Shown: positions 33,580 to 41,537 of the stretch, in pieces
How the letters are laid out: the number at the start of each line of letters is the position of its first letter
Numbering within the stretch: position 1 is the first letter of the stretch
NCBI GenBank assembly: GCA_023458595.1
Contig: JAEWYT010000194.1
Span: 1 to 46,971 of the forward strand
Reading direction: 5' to 3'
DNA from: Pseudomonadota bacterium
GTDB lineage: Bacteria; Pseudomonadota; Alphaproteobacteria; Rhizobiales; Tepidamorphaceae
Length of the DNA stretch: 46,971 nt
Notes under the pieces: generated by a model
Seen by the model: only the letters and a program-made list of their open reading frames with translations
Database searches by the model: none
Told to the model about the DNA's origin: nothing
Program-made: the position numbers and the translations under genes

Positions 33580-34373
33580 GCGGCAGCATGCACGTCGTCG
33601 ACATCGGCACGGGACGCCCCCTCGTCCTTCTGCACGGCTGGTCGTGCCACGGCGGCTTCTTCGGTCCGCAGATCGAGACGTTCCGGGCCGGCGCCCGCGT
33701 GATCGTACCGGACCTGCCCGGCCACGGCCGCACTGGCGCAAGCGGCCCCGAACTCACGATCGAGGCCGCCGCCGACGCTCTCGCCGCCCTCCTCGCCGAC
33801 CGCGACATTTCAGAAGCGATCGTAGTCGGCTGGTCGATGGGCGCCCACGTCGCCTATTCCCTGATCGAACGCCACGGTCCCGGTCGTCTGGCCGGCCTCG
33901 TCTCGATCGACATGACGCCCAGGGTGCTGAACGACCGGGACTGGCGGCTGGGCCTGAGCGACGGCCTGGACGCCAGGCGGAACGCCGGCGTGCTGAAGTC
34001 GATCGAGCGGCACTGGCCGGAGATCGCACCGCGCATCGCCCGCCGCGTATTCGCCCGCGACCAGCCCGCCGACCGGGATTTGCTCGCCTATGCCGAACTG
34101 CAGATCGCCGACGCCGACGCGGCCCTGCTGGCGCCCATGTGGGCCTCGTTGACGGCGCAGGATTTCCGCGGACTGATCCCGCGGATCGAAATCCCGGTCG
34201 TTCTCGCCCGCGGCGTCCGCAGTGCCCTCTACGGACCGGAGGTCGCGCGATGGCAGCTCGACCGCCTCCGGAAGGGCCGCCTCGTCGAGTTCGCACGCTC
34301 CGGCCACGCGCCGCACCTCGAGGAGCCGGCGGCCTTCCGGGAGATGCTGACCGGGTTCATGGCACGGCTGTAG
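33576..34373 (+). CDS. Alpha/beta-hydrolase coupled to the importer operon
   Basis: This 265-residue alpha/beta-hydrolase has the oxyanion-hole motif VLLHGWSCHG, PDLPGHGRTGAS, the nucleophile elbow VVGWSMGAHVAY (Ser87) and the catalytic His region RSGHAPHLEEPAAF. It is probably an esterase, thioesterase or ring-opening C-C hydrolase; sequence alone does not decide. The GTG at 33576 overlaps the permease stop (GTGA); an ATG four codons in is the alternative start. Translational coupling to an importer is unusual and suggests that it processes the imported compound (for example an ester or lactone), or a CoA-ester of it, before the ligase/crotonase steps encoded at 35-38 kb. Confidence 0.85.
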   Translation: MSGSMHVVDIGTGRPLVLLHGWSCHGGFFGPQIETFRAGARVIVPDLPGHGRTGASGPELTIEAAADALAALLADRDISEAIVVGWSMGAHVAYSLIERHGPGRLAGLVSIDMTPRVLNDRDWRLGLSDGLDARRNAGVLKSIERHWPEIAPRIARRVFARDQPADRDLLAYAELQIADADAALLAPMWASLTAQDFRGLIPRIEIPVVLARGVRSALYGPEVARWQLDRLRKGRLVEFARSGHAPHLEEPAAFREMLTGFMARL

Positions 34374-34541
34374 CGCTCCGCGCCGGGGGCTTGGATAAAA
34401 TCCGAGCACGCCGGTTTGCGTTTTGTTTGGATAAACCGGTTTCAGTTGCCGCGTCCCCGCCCGCGTCACATTTCCGGGCCGAATCGTCGGTCAGGTACGA
34501 GACACGGCCGAGGACGCCGGAGAGCCGCCATCGGGGGTGAG
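34374..34541. promoter_or_regulatory. Possible promoter region of the cytochrome c gene
   Basis: An AT-richer 168-base gap. ttggataaa occurs at 34391-34399 and 34427-34435. A 7-bp inverted repeat ccggttt/aaaccgg spans 34411-34439. This may be a hairpin or regulatory site that separates the cytochrome gene from the importer operon. No consensus promoter is certain. Confidence 0.35.
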
Positions 34542-35234
34542 ATGACCAGACTGCTCGCGACGCCGTGCGTCCTTGCCGCGTTCCTGTCCGCAGGCGTGCT
34601 CGCCGCGAGCGCCGGCGACCTGACCGTCAGCCCGAAGAACGGGCGCACGGTCTATCGGTCCCATGAGGGGACCTACAGTCCGAAACGGCTTCGCTACCGG
34701 GTCGGGACCACCGACGGAAAGCGCAGGTGGAGCATGGGCTCCACGAAGAAGCTGTTCACCGCCAGCCCGCCGTCGGGGACGGCCAGGAAGAGGCCCAGGC
34801 CCGTCATCGTGACGCCGGAAGACGCCAGGATCCGGACCAGGGCGCCCGGCATATACAACGTACGGCTCATCTGGAGGCCGAAGGGCCCGGGCTCGCGCGC
34901 CAGGATCGGGCGCAACGTGACGCTGATCGTCGAGGGCGATCCCGCGGCCGGGCTGACCTATTTCAACGCCACGTGCTCGGGCTGCCACGACCTCTACATA
35001 AACAAGAACGGTCCGCGCCTGATCGACGTCTACGGCCGCAAGGCGGGAACCGTGAGCGACTTCTCCTATTCGAGCGCCCTCGTCGCCTACGGCAAGACCT
35101 GGGACGAGAAGACGCTCAACGACTGGCTGAAGAACCCGCAGAAGGCGGTTCCCGGCGTCAACATGTACCTTTCCGTCTCCGATCCGGTCGACCGGATGAA
35201 CGTCATCGCCTACCTGAAGCAGATCGCGCCGTAG
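34542..35234 (+). CDS. Exported c-type cytochrome with an extra basic N-terminal domain
   Basis: A 230-residue protein with a signal peptide (about MTRLLATPCVLAAFLSAGVL with cleavage near ASAGD). A basic domain of about 105 residues follows, rich in Lys/Arg with no known motif (RYRVGTTDGKRRWSMGS, YNVRLIWRPKGPGSRARI). The C-terminal class-I cytochrome domain has the haem site CSGCH (Cys145, Cys148, His149) and a likely axial Met208 in PGVNMYL. It should act in the periplasm as an electron carrier. The basic domain could bind an acidic partner or membrane surface. The ATG at 34542 follows gggggtgag. Context: after the importer/hydrolase operon and convergent with the MaoC genes. Confidence 0.82.
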   Translation: MTRLLATPCVLAAFLSAGVLAASAGDLTVSPKNGRTVYRSHEGTYSPKRLRYRVGTTDGKRRWSMGSTKKLFTASPPSGTARKRPRPVIVTPEDARIRTRAPGIYNVRLIWRPKGPGSRARIGRNVTLIVEGDPAAGLTYFNATCSGCHDLYINKNGPRLIDVYGRKAGTVSDFSYSSALVAYGKTWDEKTLNDWLKNPQKAVPGVNMYLSVSDPVDRMNVIAYLKQIAP

Positions 35235-35286
35235 CGTCGCGATACCGCGCCGGCGGACCGCTCGCGGTTCGAGACGCGCCGCCGTC

Positions 35287-35652
35287 TCAGGCCCCGACGT
35301 CCTCGACATAGACGAGCGCCCGCCCCTCGCACAGGCGGGTGCCGTCGCCCGTCTCGCAGACGGTCTCGAGGTCGACAAGGTGCTTCTCCGGCCGGAGCTT
35401 CGTGATGGTCACGCGGGCCGTCAGCGGCTCGTCGTAGGGCGCGGGCTTCAGGAACCGCATCTCCTGCTTCAGGTAGTTGGTGCCGAAGCCCGGCAGCTTC
35501 ACGCCGAGCAGATAGGAGAACAGCGCCCCGATCAGCGGCCCGGGCACGTGGTCGGGCGGCGGCCCGTCGTGACCGGCGAGCGCGGCGAACAGCGCCCGGT
35601 CGCCGGACCGGTAGGTCCGGGTGACGCTTTCGGCCTGGCCGAGCTCGAACAT
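35287..35652 (-). CDS. MaoC-like hot-dog protein lacking the hydratase motif
   Basis: The 121-residue product has a single hot-dog fold pattern (VTRTYRSGDRALFAALAGHD, FLKPAPYDEPLTARVTITKL, LVDLETVCETGDG). At the place where R-hydratases carry D-x-N-P-x-H it reads AGHDGPPPDHVPG, so the normal Asp/His pair is not intact. The ATG overlaps the upstream MaoC stop (TGATG) and has GGAGGG in front. Paired short MaoC genes with one degenerate member are known to form heteromeric enoyl-CoA hydratases, for example in steroid side-chain degradation. A non-catalytic partner role is my inference; a thioesterase is an alternative. Confidence 0.75.
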   Translation of the reverse strand: MFELGQAESVTRTYRSGDRALFAALAGHDGPPPDHVPGPLIGALFSYLLGVKLPGFGTNYLKQEMRFLKPAPYDEPLTARVTITKLRPEKHLVDLETVCETGDGTRLCEGRALVYVEDVGA

Positions 35653-36035
35653 CAGCCGGCCCTCCCCGAAAGCAGGCACTCGCCCTGCAGCGTCACCTCG
35701 CCGTCGGCCTGGCGGGTGATCGTCACGCAGAGGCGGGACGGATCGCCGGCGACCGGCTCGATGGCGATGACCAGCGGCTCGCCGGCATAGGACGGCGCGG
35801 GAAACATGAGGTTCTGCCCCGCATGCCCGGCATCCGGCCAGTGCCGCCTGATGAGCGCCCAGACCCGCGAATAGAGCAGCATGCCGTGCGAGACCGTGCG
35901 TCCGAACCGGGTGCGGGCGGAGAACGCCGGGTCGACATGGATCGGATTGTCGTCGCCGGACAGTTCGGCGAACCGGTCGAAATCCGACTGGCGCGGCGTC
36001 CACACCTCGCGGATGCCCGTCGTTGCGGTCTTCAT
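35652..36035 (-). CDS. MaoC-family (R)-specific enoyl-CoA hydratase-like protein
   Basis: A 127-residue hot-dog protein with the full hydratase-2 motif FAELSGDDNPIHVD: Asp28 and His33 fit the catalytic pair of PhaJ-type hydratases. GRTVSHGML supplies the following conserved segment. It would hydrate a 2-enoyl-CoA to the (R)-3-hydroxyacyl-CoA. The ATG at 36035 overlaps the ligase stop (ATGA) and its own stop overlaps the start of the next MaoC gene, so the pair is made in equal amounts. Together they fit one heteromeric hydratase in the pathway that begins with the upstream ligase. Confidence 0.85.
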   Translation of the reverse strand: MKTATTGIREVWTPRQSDFDRFAELSGDDNPIHVDPAFSARTRFGRTVSHGMLLYSRVWALIRRHWPDAGHAGQNLMFPAPSYAGEPLVIAIEPVAGDPSRLCVTITRQADGEVTLQGECLLSGRAG

Positions 36036-37549
36036 GGAACCATCTTCCTGAGCAGGTGCTTCTGGATCTTGCCGGCCGCCGTGCGCGGCATCTCGGCGAC
36101 GACGTGGAAGCGCTTCGGGATCTTGTAGGCGGCAAGCCGCTCGCGACACCAGGCCGGCAGCGCCTCGACGTCGATCTCCGTGCCGGGACGCGCGATCAGG
36201 AAGGCCTCGCCGACCTCGCCCCAGCGCTCGTCGGCGACGCCGATGACGGCGGCTTCGAGCACCGCATCATAGGCGACGAGAACCCGTTCCACCTCGGCCG
36301 GATAGACGTTCTCGCCGCCGGAGATGTACATGTCCTTGATGCGGTCGACGATGTAGTAGTAGCCGTCCTCGTCGCGCCTGGCGACGTCGCCGGTCCTGAG
36401 CCAGCCGTCCTCCGTGAAGGCCGCCTTCGTCGCCTCGGGATTGCCGCGATAGCCGGGGGTGACGCCCGGCCCGCGGATCTGCAGCTCCCCCTCGCCCGCG
36501 CCCGCGATCACCGCTCCTTCGGCATCGAAGATGCGCGTCTCGGCGAGCATCTGCGGCTTGCCGACCGAGCCGATCTTGCTTTCGGCATGGGCCCGGTCGT
36601 TGAGGAACACGGTCGGCCCGGTCTCGGTCATGCCCATGCCGTTGCACACCAGCACGCCGCGCTCGGCGAAAGTGCGGATCAGCGGCTCCGGCAGAGGCGC
36701 GCCGCCGCAGGCGAAGGAGCGAACGGCGGAGAAGTCCGTATCGGCGAACCGCTCGTGCAGCGCCATCGCCTGATAGATTGCCGGCACGCCGAAGAAGCTC
36801 GTCACCTCGCCGCGATGGACGAGATCGAGGACTTGGCCCGCGTCGAACTTCCTCAGGACCCGGCTGCACCCGCCGAGCAGGAACAGCGGCAGCGTCGGCA
36901 GGTTGATGCCGCCCGTATGGAACAGCGGCAGGAAGTTGATCGAGCGGTCGGTCGAGACGAGGTCGACGGCCTGCGAATAGTTGACGGCGTTCGCCCAGGC
37001 CATCGCCGCCGTCTGGATCACCGCCTTCGGCAGGCCCGTCGTGCCGGACGTGTAGAGCAGATACCAGGCATCCGCCGTCGGAACCGGCCGCGTGTCGAAG
37101 GGACCCGCCGGGCTTTCGGCGATCAGCGCATGGAGGTCGGCGTCGGCGGCGGTGCCCGGCTCCATGCCGAGCCGCAGGAGCTTGCGCGCCTTGGCGAGCG
37201 CGTCGGCGACGCCCTCCAGCGCCCCGTCGACGGCGAGAATCCCGATATCCGCCTGCTCGATCAGCGGCAGGAGCTCGGCCGGCGGCTGGCGCCAGTTGAG
37301 CGGCACCAGGACCAGCCGCGCCTTCTGCGCCGCGAACAGGAAGACGAAGAAATCCGGGCGGTTGTGGCACAGGATGCCGATGCGGTCCCCTTCCCGCGCG
37401 CCGAGCCGCAATAGCCCGTGCGCGAGCCGGTTCGCCCGCTCGTTCACCTGCGCATAGGTCAGCTCGGCGCCGGTTTCGTCGTCCGCGAAGGCGACGTGGT
37501 CCGGCGTCAGCTCCGCCCGCTTCGCGGCCATGTCGGTTACGTGCAGCAT
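36032..37549 (-). CDS. Acyl-CoA synthetase (class I adenylate-forming ligase)
   Basis: A 505-residue ANL-family ligase. Motifs in order: LLYTSGTTGLPKAVIQT (ATP/phosphate loop, residues 166-175), NGMGMTETGPT, TGDVARRDEDGYYYIVDRIK with DMYISGGENVYPAEVE (hinge), and the catalytic Lys494 in RTAAGKIQKHLLRK. It activates a carboxylic acid to its CoA thioester via an acyl-AMP. The family covers fatty, aromatic and alicyclic acids; the specificity pocket cannot be read here. It is third in the TetR operon, 29 bases after the crotonase gene and overlapping the MaoC gene. It is the likely entry step for the acid taken up by the co-regulated importer. Confidence 0.92.
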   Translation of the reverse strand: MLHVTDMAAKRAELTPDHVAFADDETGAELTYAQVNERANRLAHGLLRLGAREGDRIGILCHNRPDFFVFLFAAQKARLVLVPLNWRQPPAELLPLIEQADIGILAVDGALEGVADALAKARKLLRLGMEPGTAADADLHALIAESPAGPFDTRPVPTADAWYLLYTSGTTGLPKAVIQTAAMAWANAVNYSQAVDLVSTDRSINFLPLFHTGGINLPTLPLFLLGGCSRVLRKFDAGQVLDLVHRGEVTSFFGVPAIYQAMALHERFADTDFSAVRSFACGGAPLPEPLIRTFAERGVLVCNGMGMTETGPTVFLNDRAHAESKIGSVGKPQMLAETRIFDAEGAVIAGAGEGELQIRGPGVTPGYRGNPEATKAAFTEDGWLRTGDVARRDEDGYYYIVDRIKDMYISGGENVYPAEVERVLVAYDAVLEAAVIGVADERWGEVGEAFLIARPGTEIDVEALPAWCRERLAAYKIPKRFHVVAEMPRTAAGKIQKHLLRKMVP

Positions 37550-37578
37550 GTCCCTCCCCGGACGTTCATCGAGCGTCT

Positions 37579-38355
37579 TCAGCGCTTTTCCACGAAAGCC
37601 TTCATGCGTTCCGCGACCTCCAGCCTGCCGACGAGCGCGCGGAACGCTTCCCTTTCGGCTTCGAGCCTCGCGGCGACGGCCGCCCTGCGCGCCGCGTCCC
37701 AGACGAGCCTGCGCGCCGCCGTGAGGCTTTTCCTCTCTTTCGTCCGCAGCGTCCCGACGGTTCGCGACACCGCCGCGTCCAGCGCGTCCGGGGCCACGAC
37801 TTCGGTCGCAAGCCCGAGTCCCAGCGCTTCCCGCGCCTCGATGCGACGGTTGAGCGCCTGGACCGCCACCGCCCGCGCCGCGCCGATCCTCTCAGGCAGC
37901 ATCGCCGTCCAGCCGCCGTCGGGCGCGAAGCCCACCTCGACGTAGTAGGACTGCAGGAAGGCGGTCTCGCTCATCAGCACGATGTCGGAAGCGAGCACCA
38001 GCCCGACCGAGCCGCCCGTGACGGGGCCGTTCACCCGGGCGAGGACCGGCGCCGGGAAATCGAGGAGATCGAGGATCGCGCCGTTGAGCAAGCCGACGAT
38101 CCGTTCCGCATAGGCGCCGATGCCGCCGGGCTTGTTCTGCGCTTCGCCGAACGCGGCGATATCGCCGCCGGTCGAGAAGCTGCGCCCCGCCCCCGTGAGC
38201 ACCAGCGCGAAGACGTCGCCCGATGCCGCATTCGATATGGCCGAGCGCAGGTCTTCCAGAAGTTCCGGGATGAGCGCGTTGTGCCGTTCGGGCCGGTCGA
38301 GCGTGACGGTCGCCACCCCGTTCTCGATGCCGGACGCGACGAGCCGGGCGCGCAT
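37579..38355 (-). CDS. Enoyl-CoA hydratase/isomerase (crotonase family)
   Basis: A 258-residue crotonase with VATVTLDRPERHNALIPELL, the oxyanion-hole segments GAGRSFSTGGDIAAF and RVNGPVTGGSVGLVLASDIV, and VGFAPDGGWTAMLPERIGAA. At the two positions normally holding catalytic glutamates of enoyl-CoA hydratase, GGSVGL has no Glu and the second site is shifted (SYYVEVG). That favours an isomerase-like (PaaG/ECI-type) or other crotonase reaction over simple hydration. The ATG at 38355 lies 5 bases after the tetR stop, in the same transcript; its ribosome site is weak. The exact reaction is uncertain. Confidence 0.85.
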   Translation of the reverse strand: MRARLVASGIENGVATVTLDRPERHNALIPELLEDLRSAISNAASGDVFALVLTGAGRSFSTGGDIAAFGEAQNKPGGIGAYAERIVGLLNGAILDLLDFPAPVLARVNGPVTGGSVGLVLASDIVLMSETAFLQSYYVEVGFAPDGGWTAMLPERIGAARAVAVQALNRRIEAREALGLGLATEVVAPDALDAAVSRTVGTLRTKERKSLTAARRLVWDAARRAAVAARLEAEREAFRALVGRLEVAERMKAFVEKR

Positions 38356-38360
38356 GACGG

Positions 38361-38951
38361 CTAGCGCTTCAGGCCGTTGACGATCATGTCGTGCGCCGCA
38401 TCGACCACCTCGTCGATCGGCGTCTCGTCGCCCCACACGATGGCGCGCTCGCCGAGCGTCTTGGCGATTCCCATCAGCATCCAGGCGCGCACGTCCGGGT
38501 CGCCGGGCCGGATCTCGCCGGCCTTCTCGGCTTCCGCCAGCGCCTCGCGGTAGCCGTCGGCGAACGACTGGAAGTAGCCGCGATAGGCGTCCGGATTGAC
38601 GAAAAGCGCCTCCTGGATGATCCGGTAGAGGTTCGGATGGGCGGTGACGAAGGCGAGGAAGCCGCGCAGTCCCTCCTTCTCGGCCGACAGCCTGTCGACG
38701 GCCCCGGCCGTCGCCTCGTTCAGGGCCTGGCGCAGGAGCCGGCCCATCTCGACGACGAGTTCGGCGAACACCTCGTCCTTGCTCTTGAAGTAGATGTAGA
38801 ACGTGCCCTGCGCGACGCCCGCCTCGCGGGTGATGTCGGTGATCGAGGCGTCGTTGAAGCCGCGGGCGCCGATCACCTGTTCCGCCGCGCTCAGGATCGC
38901 GCGCCGCGTCGCCTCGCCGCGGGCCGTCTTGGGTGTCGCAGAGACTTCCAT
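38361..38951 (-). CDS. TetR/AcrR-family repressor, probable regulator of the ligase operon and the importer
   Basis: A 196-residue regulator with an N-terminal TetR helix-turn-helix (about residues 14-60: RRAILSAAEQVIGARGFNDA, SITDITREAGVAQGTFYIYF, KSKDEVFAELV). A divergent helical ligand domain follows, with AHPNLYRIIQEALFVNPDAY resembling regulators that sense acyl-CoA esters. It is the first gene of the five-gene unit with crotonase, ligase and two MaoC genes. A 24-base palindrome lies 15 bases upstream of its ATG, so autoregulation is likely. The same operator core overlaps the importer promoter at 28432, making that operon a second target. The inducer is probably the CoA thioester produced by the operon's ligase (inference). 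Confidence 0.9.
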   Translation of the reverse strand: MEVSATPKTARGEATRRAILSAAEQVIGARGFNDASITDITREAGVAQGTFYIYFKSKDEVFAELVVEMGRLLRQALNEATAGAVDRLSAEKEGLRGFLAFVTAHPNLYRIIQEALFVNPDAYRGYFQSFADGYREALAEAEKAGEIRPGDPDVRAWMLMGIAKTLGERAIVWGDETPIDEVVDAAHDMIVNGLKR

Positions 38952-38965
38952 CGGGTCACCGGATA

Positions 38966-38989
38966 AAACATGACATATGGTTCATGTTT
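38966..38989. promoter_or_regulatory. TetR-like operator upstream of tetR
   Basis: The arms aaacatga (38966-38973) and tcatgttt (38982-38989) are perfect inverted repeats around catatggt. The inner 20 bases share 16 with the importer-promoter site at 28433-28452, including ACATGAC, TG and TTCATGT at identical spacing. It lies 15-38 bases upstream of the tetR start codon. Confidence 0.7.
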
Positions 38990-39015
38990 CATGATGCGCC
39001 GGAAATCGTGACGGG

Positions 39016-39957
39016 TCAAGGGATTGGCGGGGCAGCCTGAATCGATTGCGCAACGCCCGTCCGACCCGAGCAGGCCTCGCGCACGCAGCCGCGCAGCCAG
39101 CGATGCGCCGGATCGGCGTCCATGCGCGGGTGCCACAGCATCGAGATCGTGTGCTCCGGCAGCGTGACCGGCAGCGGGAAGCTGAACAGCCCGTCGCGCA
39201 GGTTTCCCGTGTAGCGTTCGGGAACGCTGGCGACGAGGTCGGAGCCGCGGGCCAGCGCCAGGGCCTCCGAGAAGTCGCCGACGACGGTGGCGATCGCTCG
39301 TTCCAGTCCGAGCGCGTCGAGAGCGAGATCGATCTGCCCCTTGTCGATACCGAGCCCGCGATTGGAAATGAGGACGTGCCGCCCGCCGGCATACCGCTTC
39401 GGCGTGATGTGGCCCTTGCACAGCGGATGCCCCATCCGCACGACACCGACGAAGCGATCGCGGAACAGCGCCGTCGCGCGGACCTCCGGACCCGAAGTCC
39501 CTTCGACGACGCCGGTTTCCAGATCCACGCTGCCGTCGCGCAGCGGCGTGCTCTCCTTGCCGAGCTTCGGCACGAAGACGAGCCGCACGCCCGGCGCCTC
39601 CTCGGCGACGCGCGCGACGAGCGCCGCCCCGAAATTCTCGACGAAGCCGTCCCGGTTCCGCAGCGTGAAGGACCGCTTCAGCCGCTTCAGGTCCAGCACC
39701 TCGACGGGACGCAGAACGGCTTCGGCCTCCTGAACGAGCGGGCCGACCCGCTCGCGCAGCTCGATCGCCCTCGGCGTCGGCACGAGGCCGCGTCCGGCGC
39801 GGACGAGCAGCGGGTCGCCGGTCGTCTCCCGGAGCCGCGCCAGCGCCCGGCTCATGGCCGACGGGCTCAAACGCAGCCGCTTGGCCGCGCGCGCGACGCT
39901 GCCCTCGGCGAGCAGCACGTCGAGCGTGACGAGCAGGTTGAGATCGGGTCCCGGCAT
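39016..39957 (-). CDS. LysR-family transcriptional regulator
   Basis: A 313-residue LysR regulator. The winged helix-turn-helix is at the N terminus (PDLNLLVTLDVLLAEGSVAR, AAKRLRLSPSAMSRALARLR, DPLLVRAGRGLVPTPRA). A periplasmic-binding-like effector domain follows from about residue 90 (FTLRNRDGFVENF, LVASVPERYTGNLRDGLFSF). The ATG at 39957 (MPGPDLN) gives the standard LysR length; the frame is open 16 codons further upstream. It is divergent from an MFS exporter and probably controls it through the T-N11-A palindrome between them. The effector is unknown. Confidence 0.9.
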   Translation of the reverse strand: MPGPDLNLLVTLDVLLAEGSVARAAKRLRLSPSAMSRALARLRETTGDPLLVRAGRGLVPTPRAIELRERVGPLVQEAEAVLRPVEVLDLKRLKRSFTLRNRDGFVENFGAALVARVAEEAPGVRLVFVPKLGKESTPLRDGSVDLETGVVEGTSGPEVRATALFRDRFVGVVRMGHPLCKGHITPKRYAGGRHVLISNRGLGIDKGQIDLALDALGLERAIATVVGDFSEALALARGSDLVASVPERYTGNLRDGLFSFPLPVTLPEHTISMLWHPRMDADPAHRWLRGCVREACSGRTGVAQSIQAAPPIP

Positions 39958-39984
39958 CTGTCGGCCGTATCGCGTTGATCCTCG

Positions 39985-39999
39985 CTGACATGGCGTCAG
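39985..39999. promoter_or_regulatory. LysR-type T-N11-A site between the regulator and MFS gene
   Basis: ctgac-atggc-gtcag is a palindrome with 5-base arms; T at 39986 and A at 39998 give the T-N11-A pattern. It lies 28 bases upstream of the LysR start and 95 bases upstream of the MFS start, a usual place for a LysR recognition site. Confidence 0.5.
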
Positions 40000-40094
40000 G
40001 CGCACGAATATAGTGCAACCGATGCGTCTTCCGCCACCCCTCGCCGCCGGCTACCTCTCCCGCGACAGCGTTTCCCGCAAACCAAGGAGAGGCC

Positions 40095-41531
40095 ATGAGC
40101 CGGATCGCCGATACGGAAGAGGCCGCCGCAGCCGTTGAAACCACGGGCGCGCAGGCGCGGATGCGGGGCGGGCTCGCCGCGCTCGCCCTCTCCATGGGGC
40201 TGACGACGCTGAGCGCCAGCATCGTCAGCGTCGCCCTGCCGATGCTCGCGGACGCCTTCGCCGCCCCGTTCCAGCAGGTCCAGTGGATCCTGATCGCCTA
40301 CCTCCTGACGATCACGACCCTGATCGTCGGCGTCGGCCGCCTCGGCGATCTCGTCGGCCGGCGCAAGCTGCTGCTCGCCGGACTGGTGGTCTTCACCGCG
40401 GCGTCCGCGCTCTGCGGACTGGCGCCCTCGCTCTGGGTTCTTCTGGCGGCCCGCGCCGCCCAGGGTCTCGGCGCCGCCGTGATGATGGCGCTGACGATGG
40501 CCTTCGTCGGCGAGACCGTGCCGAAGGAGCGGACCGGCAGCGCCATGGGCCTGCTCGCGACGATGTCGGCGATCGGCACGGCGCTCGGCCCCTCGCTCGG
40601 CGGCTTCCTGATCGCCGGCCTGGGCTGGCGGGCGATCTTCCTGGGCAACCTCCCGCTCGGCCTCCTGGCCTTCGGCCTCGGCTGGCGGCACCTGCCGCGC
40701 GATCGCGGCCGGACGGCCAAGGATCGCGGCCGCTTCGATGTCCAGGGCACGCTGCTGCTCGCCGGCACGCTCGCCGCCTATGCGCTCGCCATGACGATCG
40801 GGCGCGGGCATTTCGGGCTGCCGAACGTCGCGCTGCTGGCCGCGGCCGCCGTCGGCACCGGCCTGTTCGTCCGCGTCGAGGCGAAGGCGGCATCGCCGCT
40901 GGTCCGCCTGTCGGCGTTCCGCAGGCCGGGCTTCAGCGCCGCGCTCGCGACCAACGTGATCGCCTTTGCGGTCATCTCGACGACGATGGTCGTCGGGCCC
41001 TTCTATCTTTCGCTGGCGCTCGGGCTCGACGAGAAGGCCGTCGGACTGGTCCTTTCCGTCGGCCCGGCCAGCGGCGCGCTGAGCGGTTTCGTCGCCGGAC
41101 GCGCCGTCGACCGCTTCGGCGCGGCCGCCATGGTGATCGCCGGACTGATCGGCATGGCGGTCGGCTCGGTGGCCCTGTCGGTCCTGCCGGCGTTCCTCGA
41201 CGCGACGGGCTACATCGCCGGCATCCTGCTGCTGGTGCCGGGCTACATCCTGTTCCAGTCGGCCAACAACACCGCCGTCATGATGGATGTCCCGGCCGAC
41301 GAGCGCGGCGTCATGTCGGGGCTGGTCAACCTGTCGCGCAATCTCGGGCTGATGACCGGCGCGTCGGTGATGGGCGCGGTGTTCGCCTTCGCCGCCGGGG
41401 CGAGCGACGTCACGGCGGCGGCGCCCGCGGCGATTTCGTTCGGGATGCGGATGGCCTTCCTGGCGGCGGCGGGCCTGATCGCCGCGGCGCTCGCGATCGC
41501 GGCCGCCGGCCGTGCCGCGCAGCGCCGCTGA
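40095..41531 (+). CDS. MFS transporter, DHA2 (14-helix drug:H+ antiporter) type
   Basis: A 478-residue membrane protein with about 14 hydrophobic segments. It contains VSVALPMLADAFAAPFQQVQ in helix 1 and WILIAYLLTITTLIVGVGRL with GDLVGRRKLLLAG (motif A). ARAAQGLGAAVMMALTMAFV and SAIGTALGPSLGGFLI correspond to the antiporter motif C region. The length and pattern match EmrB/QacA-like exporters of drugs and other hydrophobic compounds. The ATG at 40095 follows aaggagaggcc. It is divergent from a LysR regulator, which probably induces it in response to a substrate. Convergent with paaZ, 6 bases apart. Confidence 0.92.
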   Translation: MSRIADTEEAAAAVETTGAQARMRGGLAALALSMGLTTLSASIVSVALPMLADAFAAPFQQVQWILIAYLLTITTLIVGVGRLGDLVGRRKLLLAGLVVFTAASALCGLAPSLWVLLAARAAQGLGAAVMMALTMAFVGETVPKERTGSAMGLLATMSAIGTALGPSLGGFLIAGLGWRAIFLGNLPLGLLAFGLGWRHLPRDRGRTAKDRGRFDVQGTLLLAGTLAAYALAMTIGRGHFGLPNVALLAAAAVGTGLFVRVEAKAASPLVRLSAFRRPGFSAALATNVIAFAVISTTMVVGPFYLSLALGLDEKAVGLVLSVGPASGALSGFVAGRAVDRFGAAAMVIAGLIGMAVGSVALSVLPAFLDATGYIAGILLLVPGYILFQSANNTAVMMDVPADERGVMSGLVNLSRNLGLMTGASVMGAVFAFAAGASDVTAAAPAAISFGMRMAFLAAAGLIAAALAIAAAGRAAQRR

Positions 41532-41537
41532 CGATCC

